From Burkholderiales bacterium (GTDB taxonomy: Bacteria; Pseudomonadota; Gammaproteobacteria; Burkholderiales; Burkholderiaceae), in assembly GCA_947447845.1 (NCBI GenBank), contig CANFNO010000031.1:1-12393 (forward strand): 12,393 nt of DNA, in the 5' to 3' direction. The position numbers and the translations under genes are program-made. How positions within the stretch are numbered: position 1 is the stretch's first letter; every line of letters begins with the position of its first letter. Of this stretch, positions 1-7,339 are shown piece by piece. Under the pieces are notes generated by a model. That model saw nothing but the letters and a program-made list of their open reading frames with translations. It was not told where the DNA came from and did no database searches.

Positions 1-686
1 TGGTCGATATGGGTCAAGCGATTAACCGTTGCGTAGCGTGCCATCAGACCGCGCGCACGTTTGGCAAAGAAACTCACGATCTTGTATTGACCCGCCTTGT
101 ATTCCTGAAACACACATTCCACCACCTGCGCCTTCAATGCCTTTTTGTCGACGGCCTTGAAATATTCGTTGGAGGCCAGGTTCACCACCACCGGGCTGGT
201 ATCGGTGCGCAGGCGTTTGTTGATGTATTCGGAAATCTGGCTGCCCCAGAAGGCATACAGGTTGTTGCCACCGGGATTAGGCAGTTGCGTGCCCATTTCA
301 AGCCGGTAGGGTTGCATCAGATCCAGCGGACGCAGCACGCCATACAGGCCACTCAGGATGCACACATGATCTTGCGCCCAGGCCAGATCGTCCGCACCCA
401 TGCTGCGGGCGTCCAAGCCGCCATAGACATCGCCATCAAAGGCCAGCGCGGCTTGCCGTGCATTTTTCTCGGTAGCACGGCTGGACCAAGCCTGGTAGCG
501 CGCCACGTTGAGCGTGCTCAGCTTGTCGCTCAGGTCCATCAGTTCGGCAATTTGCTGTGGCGACTGAGTGCGCAGCACGTCGATCAGCGCTTTGGATTCT
601 TTGACGAACAGCGGCGCCGTATGGGGCTGACCCTGCAGGGGGGTGTCGTAATCAAGGGATTTAGCGGGGGAAAGTAAGAACAGCAT
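1..686 (-). CDS. yaaA: YaaA family peroxide-stress protein (3' end cut by window edge)
   Basis: The minus strand is open from an ATG at 684-686 to the window edge, giving 228 residues of a family that is usually about 255-260 long, so roughly the last 30 are missing. The N-terminus MLFLLSPAKSLDYDTP is the family signature. Further hallmarks are a DLMQPYRLEMGT segment in the middle and the basic motif KRARGLMARY (from about residue 209). In E. coli YaaA is a cytoplasmic protein of the OxyR response that limits free iron and hydroxyl-radical damage; binding of unusual DNA structures has been reported for the family. No clear Shine-Dalgarno sequence precedes the ATG; a GATAAT hexamer lies 7-12 bases upstream on the coding strand, so a very short leader is possible. 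The upstream region is the repeat array at 719-1040, so the promoter must lie in or beside it. Identity is firm; the start is fairly secure. Confidence 0.93.
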   Translation of the reverse strand, partial: MLFLLSPAKSLDYDTPLQGQPHTAPLFVKESKALIDVLRTQSPQQIAELMDLSDKLSTLNVARYQAWSSRATEKNARQAALAFDGDVYGGLDARSMGADDLAWAQDHVCILSGLYGVLRPLDLMQPYRLEMGTQLPNPGGNNLYAFWGSQISEYINKRLRTDTSPVVVNLASNEYFKAVDKKALKAQVVECVFQEYKAGQYKIVSFFAKRARGLMARYATVNRLTHID

Positions 687-718
687 GGGTCCATTATCCC
701 GGTTGGGCCGCAGCCAGA

Positions 719-1040
719 AGCGTGGGGGCCCGCAAAACCCGCGCCGGGCCGCCCCAAGCGGGTTTCTGAGGCCTGCGGCTCACGGTCTGCCTGCGCAGAC
801 CGGGACAGGCCGAAGAGCAGCATGCCTCTGGCATCGGCACGACCAGCGCACTACGCGAAGCGAGAAGCGTGGGGGCTCTTGAACCCGTCGCAGGGCCGCC
901 CCAAGACGGGTTAGCCCCTTGAGGGCTGAGGCCTGCGGCTCACGGTCTGCCTGCGCAGACCGGGACAGGCTGAAGAGCAGCATGCCTCTGGCATCGGCAC
1001 GACCAGCGCACTACGCGCAGCGAGAAGCGAGGGGGCTCTT
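719..1040. repeat. Array of GC-rich structured intergenic repeats, period 160 bp
   Basis: Two 113-bp blocks at 768-880 and 928-1040 differ at only about three positions and are offset by exactly 160 bp. A partial third unit (about 719-767) matches the spacer at 869-927. Each unit contains several stems: CGGTCTGC/GCAGACCG (783-790 with 795-802, and again 160 bp on), ATGCC/GGCAT (822-826 with 830-834), ACCCGTC/GACGGGT (883-889 with 905-911) and AGCCC/GGGCT. The core GGGCCGCCCC..TTAGCCCC..GAGGG is also found, reverse-complemented, in the repeat built into valS. The array fills the whole gap between yaaA and the stop codon of the cystatin-like gene, ending 2 bp from that stop. It behaves like a REP/BIME-type family; I see no convincing protein in it, although short chance ORFs cross it. 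Confidence 0.85.
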
Positions 1041-1042
1041 AC

Positions 1043-1408
1043 TTATACCCAATGCCAGCGCGTGAGCTCCATACTGCCGTCGGGCTTAACCCAAACGACG
1101 GCAATCACCAGACGCCGCTTGCCCTCGCTTAGGACCATCAGATTCATGCTGAAGTTGCTTCCAGCGACAACCTGAAGGCGCGCATGCTTGATTGACAACA
1201 GCTTGAGCGTGGACTTAGATTGACGGGCTTGCTCCAGCACAGCGAACTTTGCCGTCAGGATGACCTGATCATCCTGGGATGCAACCGAACCCCAGCCACC
1301 GGGCACGGCAGAAGCACCAAGTTCTGCAGCAATGGTGCCAGTCAACATTGCTGCAAGAGCCAAGGCTCCGCCAAACGGCGTGAAAGCGCCGCGAATCGAA
1401 ATACGCAC
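1043..1408 (-). CDS. Exported cystatin-like protein (putative cysteine-protease inhibitor)
   Basis: 121 residues from a GTG start at 1406-1408, with AAAGAG on the coding strand about 9 bases upstream. Residues 1-34 look like a signal peptide: a basic start (MRISIRG), a hydrophobic stretch, and an AxA-type end before VPGGWG. The mature part follows the cystatin pattern: conserved glycines (37-38), a helix with FAVLEQ (55-60), the QVVAG loop (79-83) followed by SNF, and a tryptophan-containing last hairpin (TRWHW, 116-120) where cystatins carry PW. Cystatins insert the N-terminal Gly, the QVxVG-type loop and the second hairpin into the active site of papain-like proteases; that is family knowledge, and inhibition here is inferred. 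It would act in the periplasm or outside the cell. The gene stands alone between a repeat array and a membrane-protein gene, so context gives no target protease. Confidence 0.72.
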   Translation of the reverse strand: MRISIRGAFTPFGGALALAAMLTGTIAAELGASAVPGGWGSVASQDDQVILTAKFAVLEQARQSKSTLKLLSIKHARLQVVAGSNFSMNLMVLSEGKRRLVIAVVWVKPDGSMELTRWHWV

Positions 1409-1446
1409 GTTAGTTACTCTTTATTGCTTGATTTATCGGTAACCAA

Positions 1447-1463
1447 CGAAACCGTAGGTTTCG
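1447..1463. other. Perfect 7-bp hairpin between two minus-strand genes
   Basis: CGAAACC/GGTTTCG with a 3-base loop lies in the 135-bp gap between the DUF2798-type gene and the cystatin-like gene. On the minus strand it follows the former and precedes the latter. No T-run follows it in that direction, so it is at most a weak terminator or a leader structure. Confidence 0.35.
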
Positions 1464-1543
1464 GGTGGCCTGTGCTTCCAACGAAGCCCAGGCATTAGGC
1501 GTTGACAGACAGCACGCGCTGCCAACAAACCTTTATAAGTCGC

Positions 1544-1855
1544 TTAGTCCGTTTTAGACTCGTGTGGCATTTGCACAAAGGCAAAAGTTACTTTGCGCAC
1601 AAGAGGCAAAACCACCAGGAGCGTTGGGAATGCAATGACCCAGGAAAGGCCCCAGGAACCTAACCAAAAGGACAGTACACCTGGCACCAAACCCACACCG
1701 CGCAAGGTACTTACCAGCGAGATCACGCACGTCATGATGATCGACAAAAAAAACGGCATCACCACCGCGGAATAGCGGGCGTTAAGCAGGGTGATCCCAA
1801 AGGGGCCGGTGCGTTTGCCTATGTTTTCTGTGTCTGGCGTTGTCATGGTCGTCAT
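1544..1855 (-). CDS. DUF2798-type small membrane protein
   Basis: About 103 residues if the ATG at 1853-1855 is used. The reading frame extends upstream to a GTG at 1894, but the extra 13 residues ([13 protein letters not shown]) look unlike the family, and no start here has a clear ribosome binding site; an ATG at 1846 is a further option. Two hydrophobic segments can be seen, around residues 28-48 (AVVMPFFLSIIMTCVISL) and 60-87 (SFWLGSWGLSWVIAFPTLLV), joined by a short loop with STLRGVG, and a charged cytoplasmic-type tail (MPHESKTD). The pattern MPFFLSIIMTxVIS...W..SWxxAFPxLLxVLPxVR is what I remember for DUF2798. Function is unknown. It is divergent from valS, with 77 bp between the starts. 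Confidence 0.75.
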   Translation of the reverse strand: MTTMTTPDTENIGKRTGPFGITLLNARYSAVVMPFFLSIIMTCVISLVSTLRGVGLVPGVLSFWLGSWGLSWVIAFPTLLVVLPLVRKVTFAFVQMPHESKTD

Positions 1856-1932
1856 GGTATCGCAAGCGTTAAAACAAGGCACAACAGGGGACACTACGGC
1901 GGGCCGGTAAAATTGCCCCTCGCTCTAAAAGA

Positions 1933-4900
1933 ATGAACATGTCTGACCACGCCACTCCCAGCCCCACAAACCCTGCCACAGCCACCAGCAGCCCCGAGCA
2001 ACCGGGTCTGCAATCACTTTCCAAGTCGTTCGAACCGGCCGCGCTGGAAGCGCAATGGGGCCCCGAATGGGAGAAGCGCGGCTACGGCATTGCTGGCTAC
2101 CGTGGCACCCAAACTCCGCTGGCCAGCGCCGCCTCCTTCGCCATCCAGCTGCCGCCACCCAATGTGACCGGCACACTGCACATGGGCCACGCCTTCAACC
2201 AGACCATCATGGACAGCCTGACGCGCTACCACCGCATGGCAGGCTTCAATACCGCCTGGATTCCTGGCACCGACCACGCAGGTATCGCCACGCAAATCGT
2301 TGTGGAGCGCCAACTGGCCGACCAGAAGATCAGCCGCCATGACCTGGGCCGCACGGAGTTCGTGAAAAAAGTCTGGGAGTGGAAAGAAAAAAGTGGCAAC
2401 ACCATCACCACCCAGATGCGCCGCTTGGGTGACTCCGTCGACTGGAGCCGCGAATACTTCACCATGGACGACAAGCTGTCCAAGACGGTGACAGAAACCT
2501 TTGTTCGCCTGTACGAGCAGGGTCTGATTTACCGTGGCAAGCGTCTGGTCAACTGGGACCCGGTGCTCATGAGCGCGGTGAGCGATCTGGAAGTGGAGAG
2601 CGAAGAAGAAGACGGCTTCATGTGGCACATCCGCTATCCATTAGTGGATACCGATGGTAGCTTGGCAGCAGCCGGACTTCCAACTTCCATCACTGTGGCC
2701 ACCACCCGCCCCGAGACCATGCTGGGCGACGTCGCAGTCATGGTGCACCCGGATGACGAGCGCTACACCGCACTGATCGGCACGATGGTCAAGCTGCCGC
2801 TGTGCGACCGCGAAATTCCGGTGATTGCCGACGATTACGTGGACAAGGCCTTCGGCACCGGCGTAGTAAAGGTCACCCCCGCACACGACCTGAACGACTA
2901 TGCCGTGGGCCAACGCCACAAGTTGCCCATGATTTGCGTGCTGACCCTAGACGCCAAAATCAACGAAAACGCACCGGCAACCTACCAGGGTCTGGATCGC
3001 TTTGTTGCCCGTAAAAAGGTGGTCGCCGACCTGGAGGCCGGCGGCTTTCTGGTGGAGGTTAAGAAGCACAAGCTGATGGTGCCGCGTTGCGCCCGCACCG
3101 GCCAGGTGATCGAGCCCATGCTGACCGACCAGTGGTTTGTGGCGATGAATAAGGCCCCCACGCTCCCCTCTGCGAGTGGTTCGCTGCCCCCCGAGGGGGC
3201 TAATTTCCCTAGGGGCGGCCCGGCGGGGAATTCGGCCCCCGCGCTCCCCTCTGCGAGTGGTTCGCTGCCCCCCGAGGGGGCTAATTCCCCTAGGGGCGGC
3301 CCGTCGGGGAATTCAGGTGCCTTCGACCAGCGTTCCATCGCGCAGAAGGCGATAGATGCAGTGCAAAGCGGCGAAGTGCGCTTTGTGCCCGAGAACTGGG
3401 TCAACACCTACAACCAGTGGATGAACAACATCACCGACTGGTGCATCAGCCGCCAACTCTGGTGGGGCCACCAGATCCCTGCCTGGTATGACGAAGACGG
3501 CAATGTCATCGTAGCGCGCAACGAAGCCGACGCTCAGGCCCAAGCACCCGGCAAAACGCTACGCCGCGACGAAGATGTGCTGGACACCTGGTATTCCTCC
3601 GCGCTAGTGCCGTTCAGCACCATGGGTTGGGGCAACGACGCAGCTGCCGAGCGTGCCGGTGCCAACGCCAAAGAACCCAGCCTCACAGACTACGACCTCT
3701 ACCTGCCAAGCTCCGTGCTGGTAACAGGCTACGACATCATCTTCTTCTGGGTCGCCCGGATGATCATGATGACCACGCACTTCACCGGCAAAGTGCCCTT
3801 CAAGCACGTCTACATCCACGGCCTGGTGCGTGATGCACAGGGCAAGAAGATGAGCAAGTCCGAAGGCAATGTGCTGGATCCCGTGGACCTGATCGATGGC
3901 ATCTCGCTGGAGCCACTGCTGGACAAACGCACCACCGGTCTACGCAAACCCGAGACCGCACCTACCGTGCGCAAGAACACGCAAAAGGAATTCCCCGAAG
4001 GCATCCCAGCCTACGGCGCCGACGCGCTGCGCTTTACCTTTGCCGCGCTCGCCTCGCTTGGACGCAGCATCAACTTCGACAGCAAGCGCTGCGAGGGATA
4101 TCGCAACTTCTGCAACAAGCTGTGGAACGCCACCCGTTTTGTGCTGATGAACTGCGAAGGTCAGGACTGCGGCTTGCTGGAGCACACCAAGGAGCAATGC
4201 GCACCAGCCGTCTTCGCAGAAGACGGAAGCCTTATCAGTGCCAGTGGCCCGGCCCACGGCTACTTGAGCTTTACTGCAGCCGACCGCTGGATCGTCTCGC
4301 TGCTGCAGAAGACCGAAGCCGAAGTGGCAAAGGGCTTTGAAGAGTACCGCCTGGACAACGTGGCCAACACGATTTACCAGTTCGTCTGGGACGAGTTTTG
4401 CGACTGGTACCTGGAAATAGCGAAGGTGCAAATCCAGACCGGCGACGATGCGCAAAAGCGCGGCACGCGTCGTACCCTGATCCGCACGCTGGAAACCATT
4501 CTGCGTCTGGCGCATCCGGTGATTCCGTTCATCTCCGAAGAGCTCTGGCAGAAGGTGGCACCAGTGGCAGGACGCGCGGGACCATCGATCAGCATTGCCG
4601 CCTACCCCGTGAGCCAACCCGAGCGCATTGACGAAGCGGCTATCGCCCAGATCGTCAAGCTCAAGCTGCTGGTGGACGCCTGCCGCAATTTGCGCGGCGA
4701 GATGAGCGTGCCACCCAGCACGCGTTTGCCGCTGTATGTGGTGGCGCAAACCGAAGCCGAAGGCGCCTTCCTGAAAACCTCGGCGCCAATTCTCCAGGCA
4801 TTGGCCAAGCTCAATGAAGTCAAGTTGTTTGCCGACGAAGCCTCCTGGCAAGCGGCAGCGCAGGCTTCTCCCGTGGCCGTGGTGGGTGATGCGCGCATCT

Positions 4901-5118
4901 GCCTGCACATGGAAGTGGATGTAGCCGCCGAGAAACTTCGACTGGGCAAGGAAGTCGCTCGTCTAGAGGGTGAGATCGCCCGAGCCAATGGCAAGCTGGC
5001 CAACGAGGCGTTTGTGGCCAAGGCACCCCCGGCTGTGATCGATCAGGAGCGTAAGCGTGTAGCAGGCTTTTCGGACACGGTGGCCAAGATGCGTGACCAG
5101 TTGAGTCGACTGGGATAA
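1933..5118 (+). CDS. valS: Valyl-tRNA synthetase with a repeat-derived insertion
   Basis: 1061 residues, a class I aminoacyl-tRNA synthetase that charges tRNA-Val and edits mischarged threonine. The HIGH motif is HMGH (83-86) in [14 protein letters not shown]; the editing domain carries [11 protein letters not shown] and the threonine-discriminating region; [10 protein letters not shown] precedes the KMSKS loop ([18 protein letters not shown] at 639-643). The anticodon-binding region includes DEFCDWYLE, and the C-terminus has the coiled coil typical of bacterial ValRS ([21 protein letters not shown]). The length exceeds E. coli ValRS (951) by about 110 residues; about 52 of these (roughly 410-462) are two tandem in-frame copies of a Gly/Pro/Ser-rich peptide encoded by a palindromic repeat, described separately. 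All catalytic motifs are intact, so the enzyme should be functional. The start may be the ATG at 1933 or that at 1939; neither has a strong Shine-Dalgarno. A TAAAAT at 1908-1913 could be a -10 box. Confidence 0.97.
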   Translation: MNMSDHATPSPTNPATATSSPEQPGLQSLSKSFEPAALEAQWGPEWEKRGYGIAGYRGTQTPLASAASFAIQLPPPNVTGTLHMGHAFNQTIMDSLTRYHRMAGFNTAWIPGTDHAGIATQIVVERQLADQKISRHDLGRTEFVKKVWEWKEKSGNTITTQMRRLGDSVDWSREYFTMDDKLSKTVTETFVRLYEQGLIYRGKRLVNWDPVLMSAVSDLEVESEEEDGFMWHIRYPLVDTDGSLAAAGLPTSITVATTRPETMLGDVAVMVHPDDERYTALIGTMVKLPLCDREIPVIADDYVDKAFGTGVVKVTPAHDLNDYAVGQRHKLPMICVLTLDAKINENAPATYQGLDRFVARKKVVADLEAGGFLVEVKKHKLMVPRCARTGQVIEPMLTDQWFVAMNKAPTLPSASGSLPPEGANFPRGGPAGNSAPALPSASGSLPPEGANSPRGGPSGNSGAFDQRSIAQKAIDAVQSGEVRFVPENWVNTYNQWMNNITDWCISRQLWWGHQIPAWYDEDGNVIVARNEADAQAQAPGKTLRRDEDVLDTWYSSALVPFSTMGWGNDAAAERAGANAKEPSLTDYDLYLPSSVLVTGYDIIFFWVARMIMMTTHFTGKVPFKHVYIHGLVRDAQGKKMSKSEGNVLDPVDLIDGISLEPLLDKRTTGLRKPETAPTVRKNTQKEFPEGIPAYGADALRFTFAALASLGRSINFDSKRCEGYRNFCNKLWNATRFVLMNCEGQDCGLLEHTKEQCAPAVFAEDGSLISASGPAHGYLSFTAADRWIVSLLQKTEAEVAKGFEEYRLDNVANTIYQFVWDEFCDWYLEIAKVQIQTGDDAQKRGTRRTLIRTLETILRLAHPVIPFISEELWQKVAPVAGRAGPSISIAAYPVSQPERIDEAAIAQIVKLKLLVDACRNLRGEMSVPPSTRLPLYVVAQTEAEGAFLKTSAPILQALAKLNEVKLFADEASWQAAAQASPVAVVGDARICLHMEVDVAAEKLRLGKEVARLEGEIARANGKLANEAFVAKAPPAVIDQERKRVAGFSDTVAKMRDQLSRLG
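3161..3315. repeat. Two tandem 81-bp palindromic repeat copies inside valS
   Basis: The segment starting CGCTCCCCTCTGCGAGTGG occurs at 3161 and again at 3242, a period of 81 bp (27 codons), so the reading frame of valS is kept. The copies differ by about two bases over roughly 70 and diverge after 3311-3315. Each contains CCCCCGAGGGGG (near-perfect hairpin) and CCCTAGGGG or CCCCTAGGGG followed by GCGGCCCG. Read in reverse complement the order GGGCCGCCCC, TTAGCCCCC, GAGGGG-type motif and an AGCGAACCACTCGC end parallels the intergenic array at 719-1040, so both belong to one family, here in the opposite orientation. The translated product is of the form [14 protein letters not shown] followed by PRGGP and a GNS end, probably disordered. 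Confidence 0.9.
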
Positions 5119-5128
5119 GTGAGGGATA

Positions 5129-5152
5129 TTCAGCGGATCTGGTAGCCGCTGA
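5129..5152 (+). other. Hairpin after valS
   Basis: TTCAGCGG (5129-5136) pairs perfectly with CCGCTGAA (5145-5152) across an 8-base loop, starting 10 bases after the valS stop. No T-run follows; it probably assists the stronger terminator just downstream or protects the 3' end of the message. Confidence 0.6.
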
Positions 5153-5162
5153 ATTGAAAAGG

Positions 5163-5192
5163 AGCGGGCCAACGGGCCCGCTTCTGCTTTTT
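5163..5192. terminator. Rho-independent terminator between convergent valS and tusA
   Basis: AGCGGGCC (5163-5170) pairs with GGCCCGCT (5175-5182) over a 4-base loop, followed on the plus strand by TCTGC and five T (5188-5192). It ends at the stop codon of the oppositely oriented tusA (5191-5193). On the minus strand the stem is followed by CCTTTTC, so it may also end the cysM-tusA transcript. Confidence 0.88.
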
Positions 5193-5418
5193 AGCGACGC
5201 CGTAATACGTGGATGTAATCCGTGTCTTGTGTTTGCTGCTCCAACAACTCGTTGCCAGTTTGTTTCGCAAAGGCCTGGAAATCACGCAATGAACCCGCGT
5301 CCGTCGATACCACCTTGAGAACCTGGCCGCTTTGCAACTCTGCCAAAGCCTTTTTGGCCTTCAATATGGGCAGGGGGCAGTTCAGTCCACGGGTGTCAAT
5401 TTCTTTGTCGATCAGCAT
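5191..5418 (-). CDS. TusA/SirA-family sulfurtransferase (sulfur carrier)
   Basis: 75 residues, the normal size for the family. The N-terminal motif TRGLNCPLPILKAKKAL contains the CPxP signature; Cys14 is the residue that carries persulfide sulfur in TusA-type proteins. The C-terminal part (VVSTDAGSLRDFQAFAKQTG) fits the IF3-C-like alpha/beta fold. The ATG at 5416-5418 is preceded on the coding strand by AGGAACACAT, a good ribosome binding site. The gene follows cysM by 54 bp on the same strand, so the two are probably cotranscribed; a role in passing sulfane sulfur in cysteine or thiosulfate metabolism is a reasonable inference. In tRNA thiolation TusA proper works with TusBCD/E; those genes are not here, so I leave the exact paralogue open (TusA, YedF-like or other). 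Confidence 0.9.
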   Translation of the reverse strand: MLIDKEIDTRGLNCPLPILKAKKALAELQSGQVLKVVSTDAGSLRDFQAFAKQTGNELLEQQTQDTDYIHVLRRR

Positions 5419-5472
5419 ATGTGTTCCTAGGTCACTTGCATTGTAGATTGCAGCCTATGCACTCTGCACACT

Positions 5473-6375
5473 TCACGCGGGAAAGACACCGGTTGACAGG
5501 TAGCGATCGCCCCGGTCGCACACCACAAACACAATCGTTGCATCGCGCTCGCGTGCCGCAATTTGTTGGGCCACCCAGCAAGCGCCAGCGGCGGAAATGC
5601 CTGCGAATATGCCCTCTTCACGCGCCATGCGGCGGCACATGTTTTCCGCATCGGCCTGGCTGACGTAGACCAACTCGTCGACATTGGTCGCGTTGTAAAT
5701 CTTGGGCATGTACTCTTGCGGCCACTTGCGAATGCCAGGTATGCGCGAGCCTTCGGACGGTTGCGCTCCAATGATGCGAATTGCCGGATTCTTCTCCTTC
5801 AAGAACTGCGACACGCCGGTGATGGTTCCGGTGGTGCCCATTGCGCTCACAAAGTGCGTGACCCGGCCGTCCGTGTCGGCCCAGATCTCAGGGCCAGTGG
5901 TCTCGAAGTGCGCACGCGGGTTGTCGGGATTGGCGAACTGATCCAATACCGTGCCTTGCCCTTCGCGAACCATCTTGTCGGCCAAGTCGCGGGCGTATTC
6001 CATGCCACCACTCTTGGGCGTCAGGATCAACTCAGCGCCAAATGCCTTCATGGTTTGCACGCGCTCGATCGATAGGTCCTCCGGCATGATGAGCACCATG
6101 CGGTAACCCTTGATGGCTGCAGCCATCGCCAAGGCAATACCTGTGTTACCGGAGGTCGCCTCAATCAATGTGTCGCCCGGCTTGATTTCTCCACGCTCTT
6201 GTGCGCGTTGAATCATTGACAGTGCAGGCCTGTCTTTGACAGAGCCAGCAGGGTTGTTGCCCTCGAGTTTTCCAAGTACCACGTTGTTGCGCTCCGCATT
6301 GACCTGCACGCCTATGCGCTGCAATGCAACCAGGGGAGTTTTTCCGATCGTGTCTTCGATAGTGAGGTATTTCAT
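5473..6375 (-). CDS. cysM: Cysteine synthase B (O-acetylserine sulfhydrylase B, CysM)
   Basis: 300 residues from the ATG at 6373-6375 (MKYLTIEDTIGKTPL), the length and N-terminus usual for CysM. It is a PLP enzyme: Lys47 in NPAGSVKDRPA is the Schiff-base lysine, SGNTGIALA is the substrate-binding loop, and GTTGTITG is the phosphate-binding glycine loop. The lack of the extra length of CysK and the IQRAQERGEIKPGDTLIE run favour CysM, which can use thiosulfate as well as sulfide to make (S-sulfo)cysteine from O-acetylserine. An ATG two codons upstream (6379-6381) is possible. The open frame continues to 6453, but that would run antisense through the tRNA-Leu gene and the extra residues are not family-like. 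No Shine-Dalgarno is visible upstream. Followed on the same strand by the tusA-like gene. Confidence 0.95.
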   Translation of the reverse strand: MKYLTIEDTIGKTPLVALQRIGVQVNAERNNVVLGKLEGNNPAGSVKDRPALSMIQRAQERGEIKPGDTLIEATSGNTGIALAMAAAIKGYRMVLIMPEDLSIERVQTMKAFGAELILTPKSGGMEYARDLADKMVREGQGTVLDQFANPDNPRAHFETTGPEIWADTDGRVTHFVSAMGTTGTITGVSQFLKEKNPAIRIIGAQPSEGSRIPGIRKWPQEYMPKIYNATNVDELVYVSQADAENMCRRMAREEGIFAGISAAGACWVAQQIAARERDATIVFVVCDRGDRYLSTGVFPA

Positions 6376-6416
6376 ATGCATAAATGTGCCATAATTTGAG
6401 TCGTACTTCATACCCT

Positions 6417-6501
6417 GCCCGGGTGGTGAAATTGGTAGACGCAGGGGACTCAAAATCCCCCGGAGAAATCCGTGCCGGTTCGATTCCGGCCCCGGGCACC
6501 A
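6417..6501 (+). tRNA. tRNA-Leu, anticodon CAA
   Basis: The acceptor stem GCCCGGG (6417-6423) pairs with CCCGGGC (6491-6497), followed by discriminator A and encoded CCA (6499-6501). The anticodon stem is GGGGA/TCCCC (6444-6448 with 6456-6460) with loop CTCAAAA, giving anticodon CAA (6451-6453), which reads UUG. The long variable arm (around CGGAGAAATCCG) is typical of class II tRNAs such as tRNA-Leu, and the T arm CCGGTTCGATTCCGG is canonical. It lies divergently from cysM, only 41 bp from that start, so the two promoters must overlap. A hairpin terminator follows at 6514. Confidence 0.97.
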
Positions 6502-6513
6502 GCGTAAAGCTTG

Positions 6514-6548
6514 AAAAGCCTGCTATATTTTTGATAGCGGGCTTTTTT
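6514..6548 (+). terminator. Rho-independent terminator of tRNA-Leu
   Basis: AAAAGCCTGCTAT (6514-6526) pairs with ATAGCGGGCTTTT (6534-6546) with a single G-T wobble and a 7-base loop, and the stem runs into TTTTTT (6543-6548). It is 12 bp after the CCA end of the tRNA. Confidence 0.9.
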
Positions 6549-6558
6549 CATTTTTGGC

Positions 6559-6580
6559 CATGTAGCCACCATGTAGCCAC
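6559..6580. repeat. Tandem 11-bp direct repeat near tRNA 3' end
   Basis: CATGTAGCCAC occurs twice without a gap (6559-6569, 6570-6580), 58 bp beyond the tRNA, at the border where the sequence turns from GC-rich housekeeping DNA to AT-richer accessory DNA. It could be a recombinase arm-type site or a chance duplication; no integrase gene is adjacent. The remaining stretch to 6759 holds nothing else I can name. Confidence 0.6.
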
Positions 6581-6759
6581 TTTCCCACCATTATTGATGG
6601 GCACGCCAAATGCGCAACCAAGCAAAATTTAGGGCTATCGCCGCATGTGACTATGTGCGACTTACAACCGCGAAATGATAGGCATCCAAGGTTGGGCTCA
6701 GAACATAATGGGAACTGTAATCTCACCAGTTGTAGACTCCCTATAACGGGGGCTCAGAC

Positions 6760-7164
6760 ATGGCCAATAACGTCTTGCAGAATTTTGACTGGAACCAGAT
6801 CCGACCATATGTCTTGTATCTGGAGCCGACTACCCCATTCGACAGCGGTATCTTCTTTACATTTGATTCAGAGCGAGAGTTGCTCGAAGTGATTCGGACC
6901 GAGCTCCTTGACTTCACATGCACAGACGATGATGGTCGTGAGGAAATGCAAAAGGACATAGAAGGCAGCCTTCCCGATTCAATCGGGTTAGTGGATACCT
7001 CCGTGCTCAACAACCTCAATGGCTGCATCACTGGGTGGACCGTCGGCTACATTGGTACGTTTAATGGGTGCATGAACGGCCAAACAAAGTCCGAGCGGTG
7101 GTTCAGGGAGAATTTCCGCCAACTTTTTGAGCTTAAAGGAGGGGATTCCCCCATAGCCGTGTGA
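6760..7164 (+). CDS. Hypothetical protein, 134 aa
   Basis: I do not recognise this protein. It is soluble-looking and acidic, without signal peptide or membrane segment. Visible features are an aromatic N-terminus (NFDWNQIRPYVLYLEP), an acidic stretch TCTDDDGREE, and a C-terminal half with tryptophans (GWTVGYIGTFNGC, RWFRENFRQLFELKGG). It holds four cysteines, but no metal-binding pattern is evident. The ATG at 6760 is preceded by ACGGGGGCT at a workable distance; no other start is better. It is the first gene after the tRNA-Leu border, read in the same direction as the 339-aa and 91-aa genes further on. Base composition is clearly more AT-rich than valS, which suits acquired DNA. That it is a gene is likely from its length, its orientation and an absence of better frames; the function is unknown. 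Confidence 0.6.
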   Translation: MANNVLQNFDWNQIRPYVLYLEPTTPFDSGIFFTFDSERELLEVIRTELLDFTCTDDDGREEMQKDIEGSLPDSIGLVDTSVLNNLNGCITGWTVGYIGTFNGCMNGQTKSERWFRENFRQLFELKGGDSPIAV

Positions 7165-7339
7165 ATACCGTTAAACCTTCACGCTCTTGGTCAGTTTTAG
7201 GCAGCCTTATTAGCAACTCAATTCCATGGACATTGGGTGGCATGTCAGCCTTGGTGAACGCCAAGAACTCCGAACGGCCGGAACCCGACACCGATCGGTA
7301 CTTTTTGTCAATACGACGACTGATTCCCAGAAAGTTCAT
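7133..7339 (-). CDS. Doubtful small ORF, about 68 aa
   Basis: The 221-bp gap between the 134-aa and 339-aa genes is open on both strands. On the minus strand an ATG at 7337-7339 begins a 68-codon frame (MNFLGISRRIDKKYRSVSG..., later FTKADMPPNVHGIELLIRLP) that overlaps the 3' end of the 134-aa gene by 32 bp. On the plus strand a 60-codon frame (7161-7343) starts with GTG overlapping the TGA of the 134-aa gene. Neither has a well-placed ribosome binding site; the AAGGAGGGG at 7136-7144 is too far from the GTG. The minus frame reads slightly more like a natural protein, possibly a gene remnant. I cannot identify either. Confidence 0.2.
   Translation of the reverse strand: MNFLGISRRIDKKYRSVSGSGRSEFLAFTKADMPPNVHGIELLIRLPKTDQEREGLTVFTRLWGNPLL

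Noticed and set aside
9..677. 222-codon plus-strand frame opposite yaaA
   Set aside because: It is the antisense of the clear YaaA coding sequence; it has no ribosome binding site and His/Gln-rich composition typical of a shadow frame.
584..983. Short minus-strand frames sharing the SLSRSAQADREPQAS sequence
   Set aside because: Both are translations of the 160-bp repeat and of sequence next to it; their similarity comes from the repeat, not from a protein family.
719..1040. CRISPR array
   Set aside because: The units are 160 bp, internally structured and without short repeat/variable spacer alternation; no cas genes are present.
3161..3315. Assembly or sequencing artefact explaining the duplicated valS segment
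   Set aside because: The copies differ at two or more positions and the frame is kept, which argues for real sequence; a check with long reads would still settle it.
3940..4908. 322-codon minus-strand frame inside valS
   Set aside because: Antisense shadow of a well-conserved ValRS region in GC-rich DNA; no start signal and no recognisable protein.
6376..6453. Extended N-terminus for cysM
   Set aside because: The extra 26 residues would be encoded antisense to the tRNA-Leu gene, and the family begins at MKYLTIEDTIGKTPL.
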